Shown: positions 1 to 8,807 of the stretch, in pieces
Numbering within the stretch: position 1 is the stretch's first letter
How the letters are laid out: each line of letters starts with the position of its first letter
Source: SG8-41 sp963802355
GTDB lineage: Bacteria; Pseudomonadota; Gammaproteobacteria; Burkholderiales; SG8-41
Direction of reading: 5' to 3'
Length of the DNA: 64,000 nt
Assembly (NCBI GenBank): GCA_963802355.1
Contig: CAWDIV010000021.1
Coordinates: forward strand, 124,001 to 188,000
Made by a program: the position numbers and the translations under genes
The notes under the pieces: generated by a model
Seen by the model: the letters and a program-made list of their open reading frames with translations, nothing else
Database searches by the model: none
Told to the model about the DNA's origin: nothing

Positions 1-1
1 C

Positions 2-676
2 GTCGGAACGATGGCGATCTTCGGCGCCATGCGCTACACCAACGCGGTCTTCGCCGAGGACGAGGATGGCCTGCCGCCGGGATGGGAGCCGCATGCCACG
101 CAGCGCCACGGATACGCGCCGGGTACGAACTCGGTGTCGATCGTCTTCGCGAGCGGGGTCACCAACGTCCTGCGCCGCGGCGCCAAGAAAGAATCCCCGG
201 AGGAGGATGCGCTGAACGGCATGTGGCGCATGGCGGACTTTATGCGTGCCCCCAACCTCTCCGCGCTCGCGGGATGGGAAAAAGGCACGCCGGGCATGAT
301 GATGCTCGCGCCGATTGTTGCGCGGAGGATGGCCGAGCTCGGCTGGACCCAGCGTTCGATACGCGAGTTCCTGTGGGAGAACTCGAAGATCCCGATGGCT
401 CACATGCGTCGCGCCGGTGCGCCGGCCTATATCGAGATCAGCGCCAACCCGCTGACGCGCGAGAGCATCGAGCTCGACCCCTGGCCGATTTGCCAGAAGC
501 CGGACAACATCGTGCTCGTGGTCGCGGGCGGCGGGCACCCGACCCACAGCTACTGGCTGCAGGGGCACTCCCCGAGCGTGCCCGGGCGCATCATCCGCGT
601 GCCGGAGACGTTCGACCGGCTGCTCGCCGACGCCGACCGGGACCTGGGACGCGGGGAGGACGTGTGTCGAATTTAA
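2..676 (+). CDS. Conserved protein of unknown function, 5'-truncated by window edge
   Basis: The frame is open from base 2, and the first methionine (base 11) sits in sequence that reads like the middle of a protein, so the true start is probably outside the window. About 224 residues are visible. There is no signal peptide or membrane segment. The C-terminal third has a hydrophobic strand followed by GGGHP (about residue 180), as in an alpha/beta fold with a ligand loop, and a WPICQ cysteine just before it. From memory the layout resembles uncharacterised proteins encoded beside UGSC-family proteins, but this is a weak recollection and no function is assigned. The gene ends 40 bases before the ModA-like gene on the same strand, so the two may be co-transcribed. 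Confidence 0.55.
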   Translation, partial: VGTMAIFGAMRYTNAVFAEDEDGLPPGWEPHATQRHGYAPGTNSVSIVFASGVTNVLRRGAKKESPEEDALNGMWRMADFMRAPNLSALAGWEKGTPGMMMLAPIVARRMAELGWTQRSIREFLWENSKIPMAHMRRAGAPAYIEISANPLTRESIELDPWPICQKPDNIVLVVAGGGHPTHSYWLQGHSPSVPGRIIRVPETFDRLLADADRDLGRGEDVCRI

Positions 677-776
677 GGCGGAAGGCGGAAGGCGAAAGCG
701 GAAGTAAGGGCTGCTCATGCTTTGCTTACAACGTTTTCTCCTTTCGACTTTCGTCTTTCGCCTTTCGCCTTCGGCG
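677..776. repeat. Intergenic word repeat with inverted arms (GGCGAAAG / CTTTCGCC)
   Basis: The left arm repeats GCGGAAG/GCGAAAG three to four times at about 677-705. The right arm carries CTTTCG repeated four times at about 741-772. The arms are inverse complements, so the transcript could form a long imperfect hairpin. The right arm overlaps the first codons predicted for the following gene, which makes that gene's start uncertain. Confidence 0.7.
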
Positions 777-1499
777 ATCGCAATGTTCCTGTGCGCGATC
801 GCCGCACAGGCGGGCGAGGTCCGGGTAATCAGCCCCAGCGCCATGCATTCGTCCCTGGAGGCGCTCGTCGAGGCGTATCGCAAGCAGGGCGGCGATGAGG
901 TGAAGCTCACCTTCGAAACCGCGCCTGCGCTGCCCAAGCGTCTCGCCGCCGGCGAAGTCGCCGATATCATCATCGTTCCGCCCGCCGCCATGGAAAAGGT
1001 TTTCGAGATCGGGAAGGCGAGTCCCGCCGGCCGCTTCGAGCTCGGTCGCGTCGGTGTGGGCGTCGCAGTGCGGGCGGACGCCCCGGTGCCGGATATCTCG
1101 AGCACCGAAGCGCTCGTGCGCTCGCTACGCGACGCGGATTCCGTCGCCTATAACCGCGCTTCGAGCGGCCTCTACGTCGAGCGCCTGGTGGAGAAACTGG
1201 GTCTCGCCGAGGAGATCAAGGCGAAGACCGTGCGCCATCGCGATGCCCAGGAGAGCTTCACTCATCTCCTGAACGGCAAGGGACGGGAAATCGGCTTCGG
1301 CGGCCTCACCGAAATCGTGCGCTGGCGCGACAAGGGCGTGCGGCTCGTGGGCCCGCTGCCGGCCGACATCCAGAACTACACTATCTACGCGGCAGCCCTG
1401 GCGGTCGATCCCCCCAACCCGGAAGGCGCGCGGGCATTTTTCAAGTTTCTCGCCAGCCCGGCAGCGAAAGCGATCCTCAAGGCCAACGGTGTTGATTGA
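717..1499 (+). CDS. ModA-like extracytoplasmic substrate-binding protein
   Basis: 260 residues. The protein begins with a hydrophobic segment that ends near AAQAGE, a plausible signal peptide, and then follows the ModA/PBP-II pattern: VRVISPSAM at the first strand, the LAAGEVADIIIVPP signature, then YNRASSGLY in the second lobe and a C-terminal FFKFLASPAAKAIL. ModA-type proteins bind oxyanions such as molybdate or small organic acids. No ABC permease or ATPase lies next to it, so the ligand and the transport partner are unknown. The ATG at 717 falls close to an intergenic repeat; ATG 783 is the alternative but would leave almost no signal peptide. An orphan response regulator follows downstream. 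Confidence 0.7.
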   Translation: MLCLQRFLLSTFVFRLSPSAIAMFLCAIAAQAGEVRVISPSAMHSSLEALVEAYRKQGGDEVKLTFETAPALPKRLAAGEVADIIIVPPAAMEKVFEIGKASPAGRFELGRVGVGVAVRADAPVPDISSTEALVRSLRDADSVAYNRASSGLYVERLVEKLGLAEEIKAKTVRHRDAQESFTHLLNGKGREIGFGGLTEIVRWRDKGVRLVGPLPADIQNYTIYAAALAVDPPNPEGARAFFKFLASPAAKAILKANGVD

Positions 1500-1503
1500 T
1501 GCT

Positions 1504-1664
1504 GCGTGATTCGTGATTCGTGACTCGTGACTCGACCAAACCAGCCGGACTCCCGCTTCCGCGGGAAAGCGGAATCGCCACCTCGCCGCCCGCCGCCAAG
1601 TCGCAAGTGACAAGAACAGTGATGAGCCAGGTTACGAGTCACGAAGTCACCGTCACAAGTTACC
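1504..1664. repeat. Intergenic word repeat (GTGACTCGTGACTCG) with inverted arm
   Basis: TGATTCG/TGACTCG units repeat four times at about 1505-1533. An inverted arm, CGAGTCACGAAGTCAC, lies at about 1635-1650. The arms pair over roughly 15 bases with one bulge. It sits in the gap between the ModA-like gene and the response regulator and could act as a transcript end or processing hairpin. Confidence 0.65.
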
Positions 1665-1675
1665 TGCCTCCTCGC

Positions 1676-2356
1676 ATGCGCATCCTGATCGTGGAAGACG
1701 ACGCCTCGCTCGGGGTGGGGCTGTCACACATCCTCGAGAGCGAAGGCCATGCCGTGGATGTCATGAAGAGCGGCGAGCACGCCGTCCTCGCCACCGCTCA
1801 GGAATCCTTCGATCTGGTGATCCTCGACGTCGGGCTTCCCGGCATCGACGGATTCGAGGTGTTACGCAGGCTCCGCGCGAAAGGCGGCTCGGTGCCGGTC
1901 CTGATGCTCACGGCGCGCGACGAGGTCGGCGACAAGGTCCATGGCCTCGAGCTTGGCGCCGACGATTACCTGCCCAAGCCGTTTGCCAAGTCGGAGCTGG
2001 TGGCAAGAGTGCGTGCCTTGCTGCGCCGGGGCCAGGCGCGAGCGAGTCCTCAACTGGTGCACGGGCCCCTGACGTTCGATTCGGGCGCGCGCCGCGCATT
2101 CCTGCATGGCGCGCCGCTCGAGCTTTCGGCCCGTGAATGGGCGGTGCTCGAGGTGTTCCTCGGCAAGGTGGAAAAGGTACTGAGCAAGGAGGCGATCATC
2201 CAGGGGCTTGCGAACTGGGGCGAAGACCTGACGCCGAACGCAATCGAGGTGTACGTATCGCGATTGCGAACCAAGCTCGAGCCGGCGGGTATCCGGATTC
2301 GCACCGTGCGCGGGTTCGGCTACATGCTCGAGGAGTACCGCAAGGACGCGACGTAG
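1676..2356 (+). CDS. OmpR/PhoB-family response regulator
   Basis: 226 residues from ATG 1676, chosen because it begins directly with MRILIVEDD. An upstream extension in frame would code through the intergenic repeat. The receiver domain (1-115) has acidic residues D8/D9, phospho-acceptor D51 in LVILDVGLPG, a conserved threonine in LMLTARD and K101 in the KPF motif. The winged-helix DNA-binding domain occupies about 125-222 and ends in IRTVRGFGYML, typical of the family. No histidine kinase is adjacent. The nearest kinase, at 5.8 kb, carries its own receiver, so the cognate sensor is not known. By location it may control the ModA-like protein or the downstream transporter. Confidence 0.85.
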   Translation: MRILIVEDDASLGVGLSHILESEGHAVDVMKSGEHAVLATAQESFDLVILDVGLPGIDGFEVLRRLRAKGGSVPVLMLTARDEVGDKVHGLELGADDYLPKPFAKSELVARVRALLRRGQARASPQLVHGPLTFDSGARRAFLHGAPLELSAREWAVLEVFLGKVEKVLSKEAIIQGLANWGEDLTPNAIEVYVSRLRTKLEPAGIRIRTVRGFGYMLEEYRKDAT

Positions 2357-2669
2357 GCAGGAGCTTCACAGCCCAGGCACGCCAAGCCGCACAGAATGGT
2401 AGCGATCCAATAGATAAACGACGGTGGACCAGTGGCACCTTTGTGGTGAAGTCTTCCGCACTTCCTCCTGAATTAGTATTTTGGTTTTTATACTATGCGC
2501 CTCCCTTCGTGATTTCGTGCCCTTTGCGGTGAGGCTGTTCGCCGTCAGAGTCCCGTAAGCATTGTCAGCGTACTGTCAGTTCGCCGTCAGGGACATTTCA
2601 GGGAGCGCCGCTACAGTCCTCTTCCATGGGCACGCATACCGCGAGCCCCATTACTCGGCGGAGGATGCC
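2357..2669. other. Intergenic region upstream of the MHS transporter
   Basis: 313 bases with no supported gene. The middle part (about 2432-2532) contains words of the type CTTTGTGGTGA and CCTTCGTGATTTCGTGC, another member of the intergenic word repeats. The last 30 bases hold a GGCGGAGG ribosome-binding site in front of ATG 2670. Two GTCAG-containing repeats at about 2542-2590 (CGTCAG, TGTCAG, TGTCAG, CGTCAG) could be operator half-sites but this is unproven. Confidence 0.45.
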
Positions 2670-4349
2670 ATGTCTGAAAACAAACTGATGTCCGCGGAAG
2701 CCCATGCGATCCGCGCTGGTGGTGGCTCGATCGCAATCCCGGCGCAGAAGCAGGACGCGCTCAGCAAGGATCACCGTAAGGTGATCTTCGCCTCATCGCT
2801 CGGCACCGTCTTCGAGTGGTACGACTTCTACCTGTACGGCTCGCTCGCGGCGATCATCTCCAAACAGTTCTTTTCCGGAGTCAACGACACCGCGGCCTTC
2901 ATCTTCGCGCTCATGGCCTTCGCCGCGGGATTCGCGGTGCGGCCCTTCGGCGCGCTGGTGTTCGGACGCCTCGGCGACCTCGTCGGCCGCAAGTACACCT
3001 TCCTCATCACCATCCTGCTGATGGGCGCGTCGACCTTCGTGGTGGGCCTGCTGCCTTCCTACGCGGCTATCGGCATCGCGGCGCCGATCATCCTGATCGT
3101 GTTGCGCATGCTGCAAGGCCTGGCGCTCGGCGGCGAGTACGGCGGCGCGGCGACTTACGTAGCCGAGCACGCCCCTCCGGGCAAACGCGGCCTTTACACC
3201 AGCTGGATCCAGACTACGGCGACGCTGGGTCTCTTCCTGTCGCTGCTCGTGATCCTGGGCGTGCGCACGCTGGTCGGAGAGGAGTCGTTCGCGGACTGGG
3301 GCTGGCGCGTGCCGTTCCTGCTCTCGATCGTGCTGCTCGGCGTTTCGGTGTGGATACGGCTGTCGCTCAACGAGTCCCCGGTCTTCCAGAAGATGAAGGC
3401 GGAAGGCAAGCACTCCAAGGCGCCGATCGCCGAGTCCTTCGGCCAGTGGAAAAACCTGAAGATCGTCATCCTCGCGCTGCTCGGCCTCACGGCCGGCCAG
3501 GCGGTGGTCTGGTACACGGGCCAGTTCTACGCGCTGTTCTTCCTCACGCAAACGCTCAAGGTCGACGCCTTCACGGCAAACATCCTGATCGCGCTGTCGC
3601 TGGTGATCGGCACGCCGTTCTTCATCCTGTTCGGCGCGCTCTCGGACAAGATCGGGCGCAAGAAGATCATCATGGCGGGCTGCCTGCTAGCCGCGGCGAC
3701 CTACTTCCCGATCTTCAACGCGCTCACCCACTACGCCAATCCCGGTCTGGAGGCTGCGCAGCAGAAGGCCCCGGTCACGGTGGTTGCCGACCCGAGCGCC
3801 TGCTCTTTCCAGTTCAACCCCGTAGGCACGGCGAAATTCACCACCTCGTGCGACATCGCCAAGTCCTTCCTCGCCAAGAACAGCGTGAACTACGCGAACG
3901 AAGCGGCTCCGGCGGGCTCGCCCACGCAGGTGAAGATCGGGAACAAGGTGCTGCAGGTCAGCAACGCCGCGGAGTTCAACAAGGCGGCGGGCGCGGCGAT
4001 CAAGGAAGCGGGCTACCCGGCGAAGGCCGACCCGTCCGAGATCAACTACGTGATGGTGACGCTGCTGCTCACGATCCTGGTGATCTACGTCACCATGGTC
4101 TACGGCCCGATAGCGGCCATGCTGGTCGAGATGTTCCCGACGCGCATCCGCTATACCTCGATGTCGCTGCCGTATCACATCGGCAATGGCTGGTTCGGCG
4201 GCTTCCTGCCCACGACCGCCTTTGCGATAGTCGCCGCTACCGGCAATATCTACTACGGCTTGTGGTACCCGATCGCGATAGCCGTCATGACCCTCGTCAT
4301 CGGGATGCTCTTCGTCCGGGAAACAAAGGACAATTCGATCACCAATTGA
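2670..4349 (+). CDS. MHS-family major facilitator (metabolite:proton symporter)
   Basis: 559 residues. The start at 2670 was chosen for its GGAGG seven bases upstream; longer versions would code through the promoter region. Twelve membrane segments are expected. The first loop carries the family marker FEWYDFYLYG, the TM2-3 loop GRLGDLVGRKYTF, TM4-5 LQGLALGGEYGGAATYVAEH, and the middle loop GALSDKIGRKK. These match the ProP/KgtP/ShiA group that imports organic acids or osmolytes with protons. An unusual soluble insert of about 100 residues (roughly 365-470, with two cysteines in DPSACSFQF and TTSCDI) lies between TM 9 and TM 10 and is much longer than in typical members. Single-gene unit closed by the terminator at 4373. 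Confidence 0.9.
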   Translation: MSENKLMSAEAHAIRAGGGSIAIPAQKQDALSKDHRKVIFASSLGTVFEWYDFYLYGSLAAIISKQFFSGVNDTAAFIFALMAFAAGFAVRPFGALVFGRLGDLVGRKYTFLITILLMGASTFVVGLLPSYAAIGIAAPIILIVLRMLQGLALGGEYGGAATYVAEHAPPGKRGLYTSWIQTTATLGLFLSLLVILGVRTLVGEESFADWGWRVPFLLSIVLLGVSVWIRLSLNESPVFQKMKAEGKHSKAPIAESFGQWKNLKIVILALLGLTAGQAVVWYTGQFYALFFLTQTLKVDAFTANILIALSLVIGTPFFILFGALSDKIGRKKIIMAGCLLAAATYFPIFNALTHYANPGLEAAQQKAPVTVVADPSACSFQFNPVGTAKFTTSCDIAKSFLAKNSVNYANEAAPAGSPTQVKIGNKVLQVSNAAEFNKAAGAAIKEAGYPAKADPSEINYVMVTLLLTILVIYVTMVYGPIAAMLVEMFPTRIRYTSMSLPYHIGNGWFGGFLPTTAFAIVAATGNIYYGLWYPIAIAVMTLVIGMLFVRETKDNSITN

Positions 4350-4372
4350 CCGCGTTCAGCGGTAGCAGCATG

Positions 4373-4403
4373 AAAAGCGTGGCCTGCGGGCCACGCTTTT
4401 TTT
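4373..4403 (+). terminator. Rho-independent terminator of the MHS transporter
   Basis: A perfect 12-bp stem, AAAAGCGTGGCC pairing with GGCCACGCTTTT, with a TGCG loop and a run of seven T. It begins 23 bases after the stop codon. Confidence 0.93.
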
Positions 4404-4408
4404 GATAC

Positions 4409-4459
4409 AAAGGAAGGACGAACCTTCCTCATCCTTCCGCCCTCATCCCTCATCCCTCG
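4409..4459. repeat. Intergenic word repeat (CCTCATCC)
   Basis: Four CCTCATCC/CCTTCC-type units in tandem between the terminator and the 3' end of the oxidoreductase gene. Only one arm is obvious. Confidence 0.5.
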
Positions 4460-5457
4460 ATCGAGACAGGCTGTCCCGTCTCGATCGATTTAACCGCCGC
4501 CTCCAGCGCGGCGATGTCCGCCAGCATCTGTTCTACAGGTATGGGATACGGCGCGTTGCCGGCAACGGCGTCTGCGAAAGCGTCCAGCTCGTAGCGCAGG
4601 GCGTCGAACGGCTCGAAGCTCAGGCGCTGCGGCGCGTCGCCCGATCTGCGCAGAACGAGCTCCGTCTGCTCCAGGGCCTCGGCCGAGCCCTGCGTGCCGA
4701 ACACGTGTACGCGCCAGAACTGCGGCGTCGTCCGCACTCCACACAGCACGCCGCTTACGCGGTTGTCAAACTCCAGCAGCAATGACACCGTATCGATCGG
4801 CTCCGGACGCGGAGGGTGCTCTATGAACTGCGCGGAGACGCGACGCATCGGACCGACCAGATTCACGAACGCGTCCAGGAGGTGTATGCCCGTCGCGGTC
4901 AGACCGCCGCCGGGGGATTCCGCGGGCAGCTCTCTCCAGCCGGCATAGAAATTGCGCGTGCTCTCGTTGCTGAAGTGTCCCTCCACGTGGAGGATATCGC
5001 CCAGCTCGCCCCCGTCCACTACGCGCTTCAACTCGCGCATCGAGGGAAAGAAGCGCTTGTCATGCCCCAGGCCTAGCGGCACGCCGGCTTTCCGGCAAGC
5101 TCGAACCGCTCGCTCGGCATCGGCCCTGTTCAGCGCCAGCGGCTTCTCGCAGAAAACGGCCTTGCCAGCCGCGGCCACCGCGACGACCTGATCGGCATGC
5201 AGCGTATGCGGCGTCGTAAGCACGACCGCCTGCACACCCGGATTCGAGAGCATGTCGGCAAAATCCGTCGTGAGCTCGAGACCCTGCTGCGCGGCAAAGT
5301 CTCGCGCTGCGTCGGGCCGCCGGACGACGCCATGTGTAAAACGCAGACGCTCGCTCTTGCCCTGGACGGCATTGACGATGTTCTTTCCCCACCGGCCGAG
5401 GCCGACGATTGCCGCATTGATCAAACGAGCACCTCGCGTGAATTTCTGCAGCCGCAA
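4450..5457 (-). CDS. Gfo/Idh/MocA-family NAD(P)-dependent oxidoreductase
   Basis: 335 residues. The N-terminal Rossmann domain has AAIVGLGRWG (GxGxxG) near residue 16, and the characteristic FCEKPLAL motif near 103 that supplies the catalytic lysine. A GLGHDKRFFP strand and the family's second domain follow, with GGGLTATGIHLLDAF holding the usual histidine. Members oxidise or reduce sugars, inositols or bile-pigment-like substrates; the substrate cannot be told from sequence. A TTG start near residue 13 (LINAAIVGLG) is a possible alternative. It stands alone, convergent with the MHS transporter. Confidence 0.85.
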   Translation of the reverse strand: MRLQKFTRGARLINAAIVGLGRWGKNIVNAVQGKSERLRFTHGVVRRPDAARDFAAQQGLELTTDFADMLSNPGVQAVVLTTPHTLHADQVVAVAAAGKAVFCEKPLALNRADAERAVRACRKAGVPLGLGHDKRFFPSMRELKRVVDGGELGDILHVEGHFSNESTRNFYAGWRELPAESPGGGLTATGIHLLDAFVNLVGPMRRVSAQFIEHPPRPEPIDTVSLLLEFDNRVSGVLCGVRTTPQFWRVHVFGTQGSAEALEQTELVLRRSGDAPQRLSFEPFDALRYELDAFADAVAGNAPYPIPVEQMLADIAALEAAVKSIETGQPVSIEG

Positions 5458-5774
5458 CTATACCGCAGCGGCGCGCGGCTTCGCGCAGAAAAGGCTCACC
5501 ACGAAGGCCACGAATCCTCGAAGGAAGGCGAACAGCTTTTGACCTACCTCGCGTCGTTCGCTGCTTCGCGATGAAGCTGTTGACCTACCTAGACGACGAC
5601 ACGCGCTCATGGATGACGCGACCGGTGCGACCCTGTAAGCTCGACCATTAGTTTTTTCATGCGTCCAGATCATGCAACCCTCATTGGCGCAATCTTTCGA
5701 GTTACCTGCGGTCGCAGCCATTGGAAAATGAAGCATCGCCGGAAGCGTGACGCCAGGCCCGGGAGGCTTTGTCC
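5458..5774. other. Intergenic region with word repeats
   Basis: No supported gene. It contains CACCACGAAGGCCACGAA at about 5500 and two copies of GTTGACCTACCT-like sequence at about 5537 and 5579. The end has a GGGAGG ribosome-binding site at 5761-5766 that fixes the start of the sensor kinase. Confidence 0.5.
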
Positions 5775-7994
5775 TTGAAAGTACGCGCGCATCTGGCGTG
5801 GATGGCGGCAGCGATATTGGTCCCTGTCGTGGTGCTGTCCGCCATCGCCCTGGGCATGCTGTTGAACGCCGAGCGCGCAGCCGCGCGACGTGGCGTGCTG
5901 GAAACCGCGCGCGTGGTCGCGCTTGCAGTCGATCAAGAGCTGGCCACTGCGGAGAGCGCTCTTCGAGTGCTGGCGAGTTCCGCTTACCTGGCAAGCAGCG
6001 ATCTTTCCAGCTTTTACCAGCAGGCGCGGAACGCCCGCACGACCGCCGAATCCTGGATACTCCTGTTCGACCCCGATGGCGAGCAGCTTCTCAACACGCG
6101 GTTCCCGTTCGGTTCCACGCTCGCCAAGAGCCTCCATCCCGAGCGCATAAGGGGGGTGATAGAAGCCGGTAAGGCGGCGGTGTCGAATCTCTATCCCGGC
6201 GCGATCACAAAGCGGCTGGTCGTGACGGTGGACGTGCCGGTGCCGCTCGACGGCCGGAACCGTTACGTCCTCTCGCAGGCTTTCTTCCCGGAGTACTTCA
6301 ATCGCCTGTTTGCGGAGCGCGGCGCGCCGCCGGACTGGATCATAGGGATCTTCGATCGCAACCACCTCACCATCGCACGCAGCCACCGCGCGGACGAATT
6401 CGTCGGCAAGCCGGGAGCGGTGATCCTCCGGGATGTCGTGCAGAACGCCGCCGAAGGCGCCATCCGCCACGTAAGCCGCGAAGGGATCGATATTTACGAC
6501 GTATTCACCCGCTCGGCGCGTTCGGGGTGGGTCGTCGCCATCGGCGTGCCTGTCCAGTCCCTGGAAGCTACCGCACGGCGTGCCGTCCTCGTAGCCGCGC
6601 TGGGCCTGCTGGGCGCGCTCGGCATCGCGACTGGCGTCGCGTTCCTGATCGCACGCCGACTCACCAGTTCGATCGCGGAAGCAGCGCAGTCCGCCGTTGC
6701 ACTCGGCCGCGGAGAAAAGCCGCCTCGGCATACCTCATCCGTCGACGAGATCGACCGCGTTCACGCCGCGCTTGCGGAAGCCAGTGCGAACCTCTCGCGG
6801 GAGAAGGAAGGGCGCGCCAGAGCGGAAATCGAGCGCGCGCGCCTGTTGGCGAACGAGCAGGCCGCGCGGGAGCTCGCCGAGGCGGAGAATCGAGCGAAAG
6901 ACGAGTTCCTCGCCATGCTGGGCCACGAGCTGCGTAACCCGCTGTCGGCCATCAGCGGCGCGGCGTCCGTGCTGGAGACCCGCGGCACGGGCGACGAGGC
7001 GTCCCACGCGCGCGCAGTGATAGCGCGCCAGACGCAGCATCTGAGCCGCATCGTCGACGATCTGCTCGACCTCAGTCGTGTGATGACCGGGAAGATCGTG
7101 CTCGACTGCGAGCCCGTCGACTTGGCGGATGCGCTGCGCCGGTGCGTGAGCACGCTGCGCGCGGCCGGCCGTATCGAAAGGCACACGGTTACCGTGCAGG
7201 GGGAGCCGGCATGGATCAGCGCCGACGCCACGCGGCTCGATCAGATCATCATGAATATCCTCGTCAATGCGCTGAAGTACACGCCGGAAGGCGGTCGCAT
7301 CGATATCGAGGCAAAGACAGAGCGTGGCGAAGCGGTTCTCACCGTGAGCGACTCGGGGATCGGTATTTCCGAGCGGCTGCTGCCGCAGATATTCGATGTA
7401 TTCGTGCAGGGTGACGCGTCGCTCGACCGGGCCCGGGGAGGACTGGGGCTCGGGCTTGCTTTGGTCAGGCGTCTCGCGACGCTGCATGGCGGCTCGGCCT
7501 CCGCAGTAAGCGCGGGCCCGGGGCGCGGCAGCACCTTCACGGTGCGCTTTCCGCGGATTGCCGCGCCGGATACTCGAAAGAGCGCGGTGGCCGCATCCAC
7601 GCCGAAACCTGATGGACGGCGGCGGGTGCTGATCGTAGACGACCATGAAGACTCGCGCAGCATGTTGAGCCTGATGCTGAAGCTCTCCGGCTACGAGCCG
7701 CTGGAGGCGCGCGACGGTATCGAGGGCGTGCGCGTCGCCATCGCGGAGAAGCCGGACGTTGCGATCGTGGACATCGGCCTCCCCGGCATAGACGGTTACG
7801 AGGTCGCCCGCCGCCTCCGCGCAGACCCGGCAACCCGCTTGCTCCCGTTGATCGCCCTCACCGGCTACGGACAGGACGAAGACCGCCGCCGCGCGCTCGA
7901 AGCCGGCTTCGATCTGCACCTGGTGAAGCCGGTGGAGGCGGAACAGATAGAACAGGCGATTGCCACCGCCGCGCGCCCGCAAAGCCAAAGTTGA
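5775..7994 (+). CDS. Membrane-bound hybrid histidine kinase with C-terminal receiver
   Basis: About 739 residues. The start is set at TTG 5775 because GGAGG lies eight bases upstream; TTG 5769 is too close to that site. Order: TM1 (about 8-29), a periplasmic sensor domain of about 245 residues resembling a Cache-type domain, TM2 (about 274-297), a linker, HisKA with the phospho-acceptor His near 384 in MLGHELRNPL, HATPase with N-box NALKYTPEGG near 495 and GLGLGLALVRRLA, then a receiver with acidic pair DD near 622 and phospho-acceptor Asp near 664 (VDIGLPGIDGYE). It lacks an output domain, so a histidine phosphotransfer step or a partner regulator is implied. The ligand is unknown. Confidence 0.86.
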   Translation: MKVRAHLAWMAAAILVPVVVLSAIALGMLLNAERAAARRGVLETARVVALAVDQELATAESALRVLASSAYLASSDLSSFYQQARNARTTAESWILLFDPDGEQLLNTRFPFGSTLAKSLHPERIRGVIEAGKAAVSNLYPGAITKRLVVTVDVPVPLDGRNRYVLSQAFFPEYFNRLFAERGAPPDWIIGIFDRNHLTIARSHRADEFVGKPGAVILRDVVQNAAEGAIRHVSREGIDIYDVFTRSARSGWVVAIGVPVQSLEATARRAVLVAALGLLGALGIATGVAFLIARRLTSSIAEAAQSAVALGRGEKPPRHTSSVDEIDRVHAALAEASANLSREKEGRARAEIERARLLANEQAARELAEAENRAKDEFLAMLGHELRNPLSAISGAASVLETRGTGDEASHARAVIARQTQHLSRIVDDLLDLSRVMTGKIVLDCEPVDLADALRRCVSTLRAAGRIERHTVTVQGEPAWISADATRLDQIIMNILVNALKYTPEGGRIDIEAKTERGEAVLTVSDSGIGISERLLPQIFDVFVQGDASLDRARGGLGLGLALVRRLATLHGGSASAVSAGPGRGSTFTVRFPRIAAPDTRKSAVAASTPKPDGRRRVLIVDDHEDSRSMLSLMLKLSGYEPLEARDGIEGVRVAIAEKPDVAIVDIGLPGIDGYEVARRLRADPATRLLPLIALTGYGQDEDRRRALEAGFDLHLVKPVEAEQIEQAIATAARPQSQS

Positions 7995-8074
7995 TGTGTA
8001 GTAGTCGCGACTTGATATGACTGCGAGTGACTGGTTTCGACTCCCGCGACCGACCGCTTTCGGGAGCGGCGTAG

Positions 8075-8131
8075 GCCCGGTATCGACCCTAACCGGTCAG
8101 TCGCTCTTCTCCATAGCGGACATTCGCGTTC
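8075..8131. repeat. PF04392-associated 3' repeat, partial copy
   Basis: Contains CCGGTCAGTCG followed by CTCCATAGCGGACATTC. The same arrangement precedes the PF04392 relic at 19.2 kb, and related GATAGCGG/GAAAGCGG words precede the intact gene at 13.9 kb. Confidence 0.5.
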
Positions 8132-8335
8132 TTACTCGATCACCCGGTCCGCCCGCACCAGGACCCACTGCGGGATCGTGAGCCAGAGCGCCCTGGCGGT
8201 TCTCAGGTTGATTACCAGCTCGAACCGGATCGCCCGGTCGAGACCGAGCACCTCGAACACGTACGGAAGTAGGGTCCTTCCTTCCTCGTGCCAGGTCCAT
8301 CGAAGATATCGCGCGCCCACCGAACGCGACAGCAA
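8132..8335 (-). pseudogene. C-terminal relic of an ABC_sub_bind (PF04392) protein
   Basis: The last about 30 codons read FELVINLRTARALWLTIPQ...VRADRVIE and stop exactly where the intact paralogue at 13884 stops. Upstream of that the similarity is lost, so the first two thirds of the reading frame are not meaningful. The relic is on the same strand as the other family copies at 13.9, 14.9 and 19.2 kb. Confidence 0.7.
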
Positions 8336-8523
8336 AAGCGATTCAGAAGGGGAACGAATTAAATTGGGGCACTAGCCCGGGCGGTGCGCCTGCCGCATTG
8401 CTTGCAGTGAAAAGACCGCCGCACTACCCGCACCACCTAAGGGAGGGAATGGGGGGGAAAGTAATGCGGCGGCTGCCACCGAAATGGCGCAGTCATCGTA
8501 ACCGGCATAACCGTTGTTTCACT

Positions 8524-8707
8524 ATTGGACTAAAGGCCAATACGCGCCTCCACCGAGATCCGATATCTTAAATTGCACAGTTCAGGGTGGGGCGGCAAGA
8601 CGACGCCGCGTTTTTGAAAGGGGATCCCGATGTTCAGACAACGTACTCTAACAGCCGCATTTGCGCTCGCCGTTCCGCTCGTCGCGCACGGTCAACTCAC
8701 TTACGAC
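8524..8707 (+). pseudogene. Truncated duplicate of the OmpA-like gene's leader and signal peptide
   Basis: Bases 8524-8707 align with 16212-16391, covering the upstream leader (TAAAGtCCAATAtGCGCCTCCACCG pattern), the ribosome-binding site and the first 24 codons (MFRQRTLTAAFALAVPLVAHGQLTY). The copy then ends abruptly in a stop codon at 8708 and continues with sequence matching 18113 onward. It is therefore a deletion derivative of the 16.2-18.2 kb segment. Confidence 0.8.
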
Positions 8708-8770
8708 TAGATGTCGAGAGTTCGGCAAATGACGGGGGCGGCCATCAACGCGATGACGCGCATCGTCGAG
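8707..8770 (-). pseudogene. Transposase C-terminal fragment
   Basis: Reads TMRVIALMAAPVICRTLDI on the minus strand, matching the fragment at 18113-18205. The pattern (MRVIALI...VIxRILxHL) is that of the C-terminal end of IS91-like putative transposases. The rest of the gene is gone. Confidence 0.55.
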
Positions 8771-8807
8771 GACCGGCCGAAACCCTTGCTCCGGAGGAAC
8801 TGTTTCC

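Noticed and set aside
2816..4405. 529-residue frame shifted against the MHS transporter
   Set aside because: It is the +1 frame of a GC-rich gene, full of His/Arg/Pro, and crosses the terminator.
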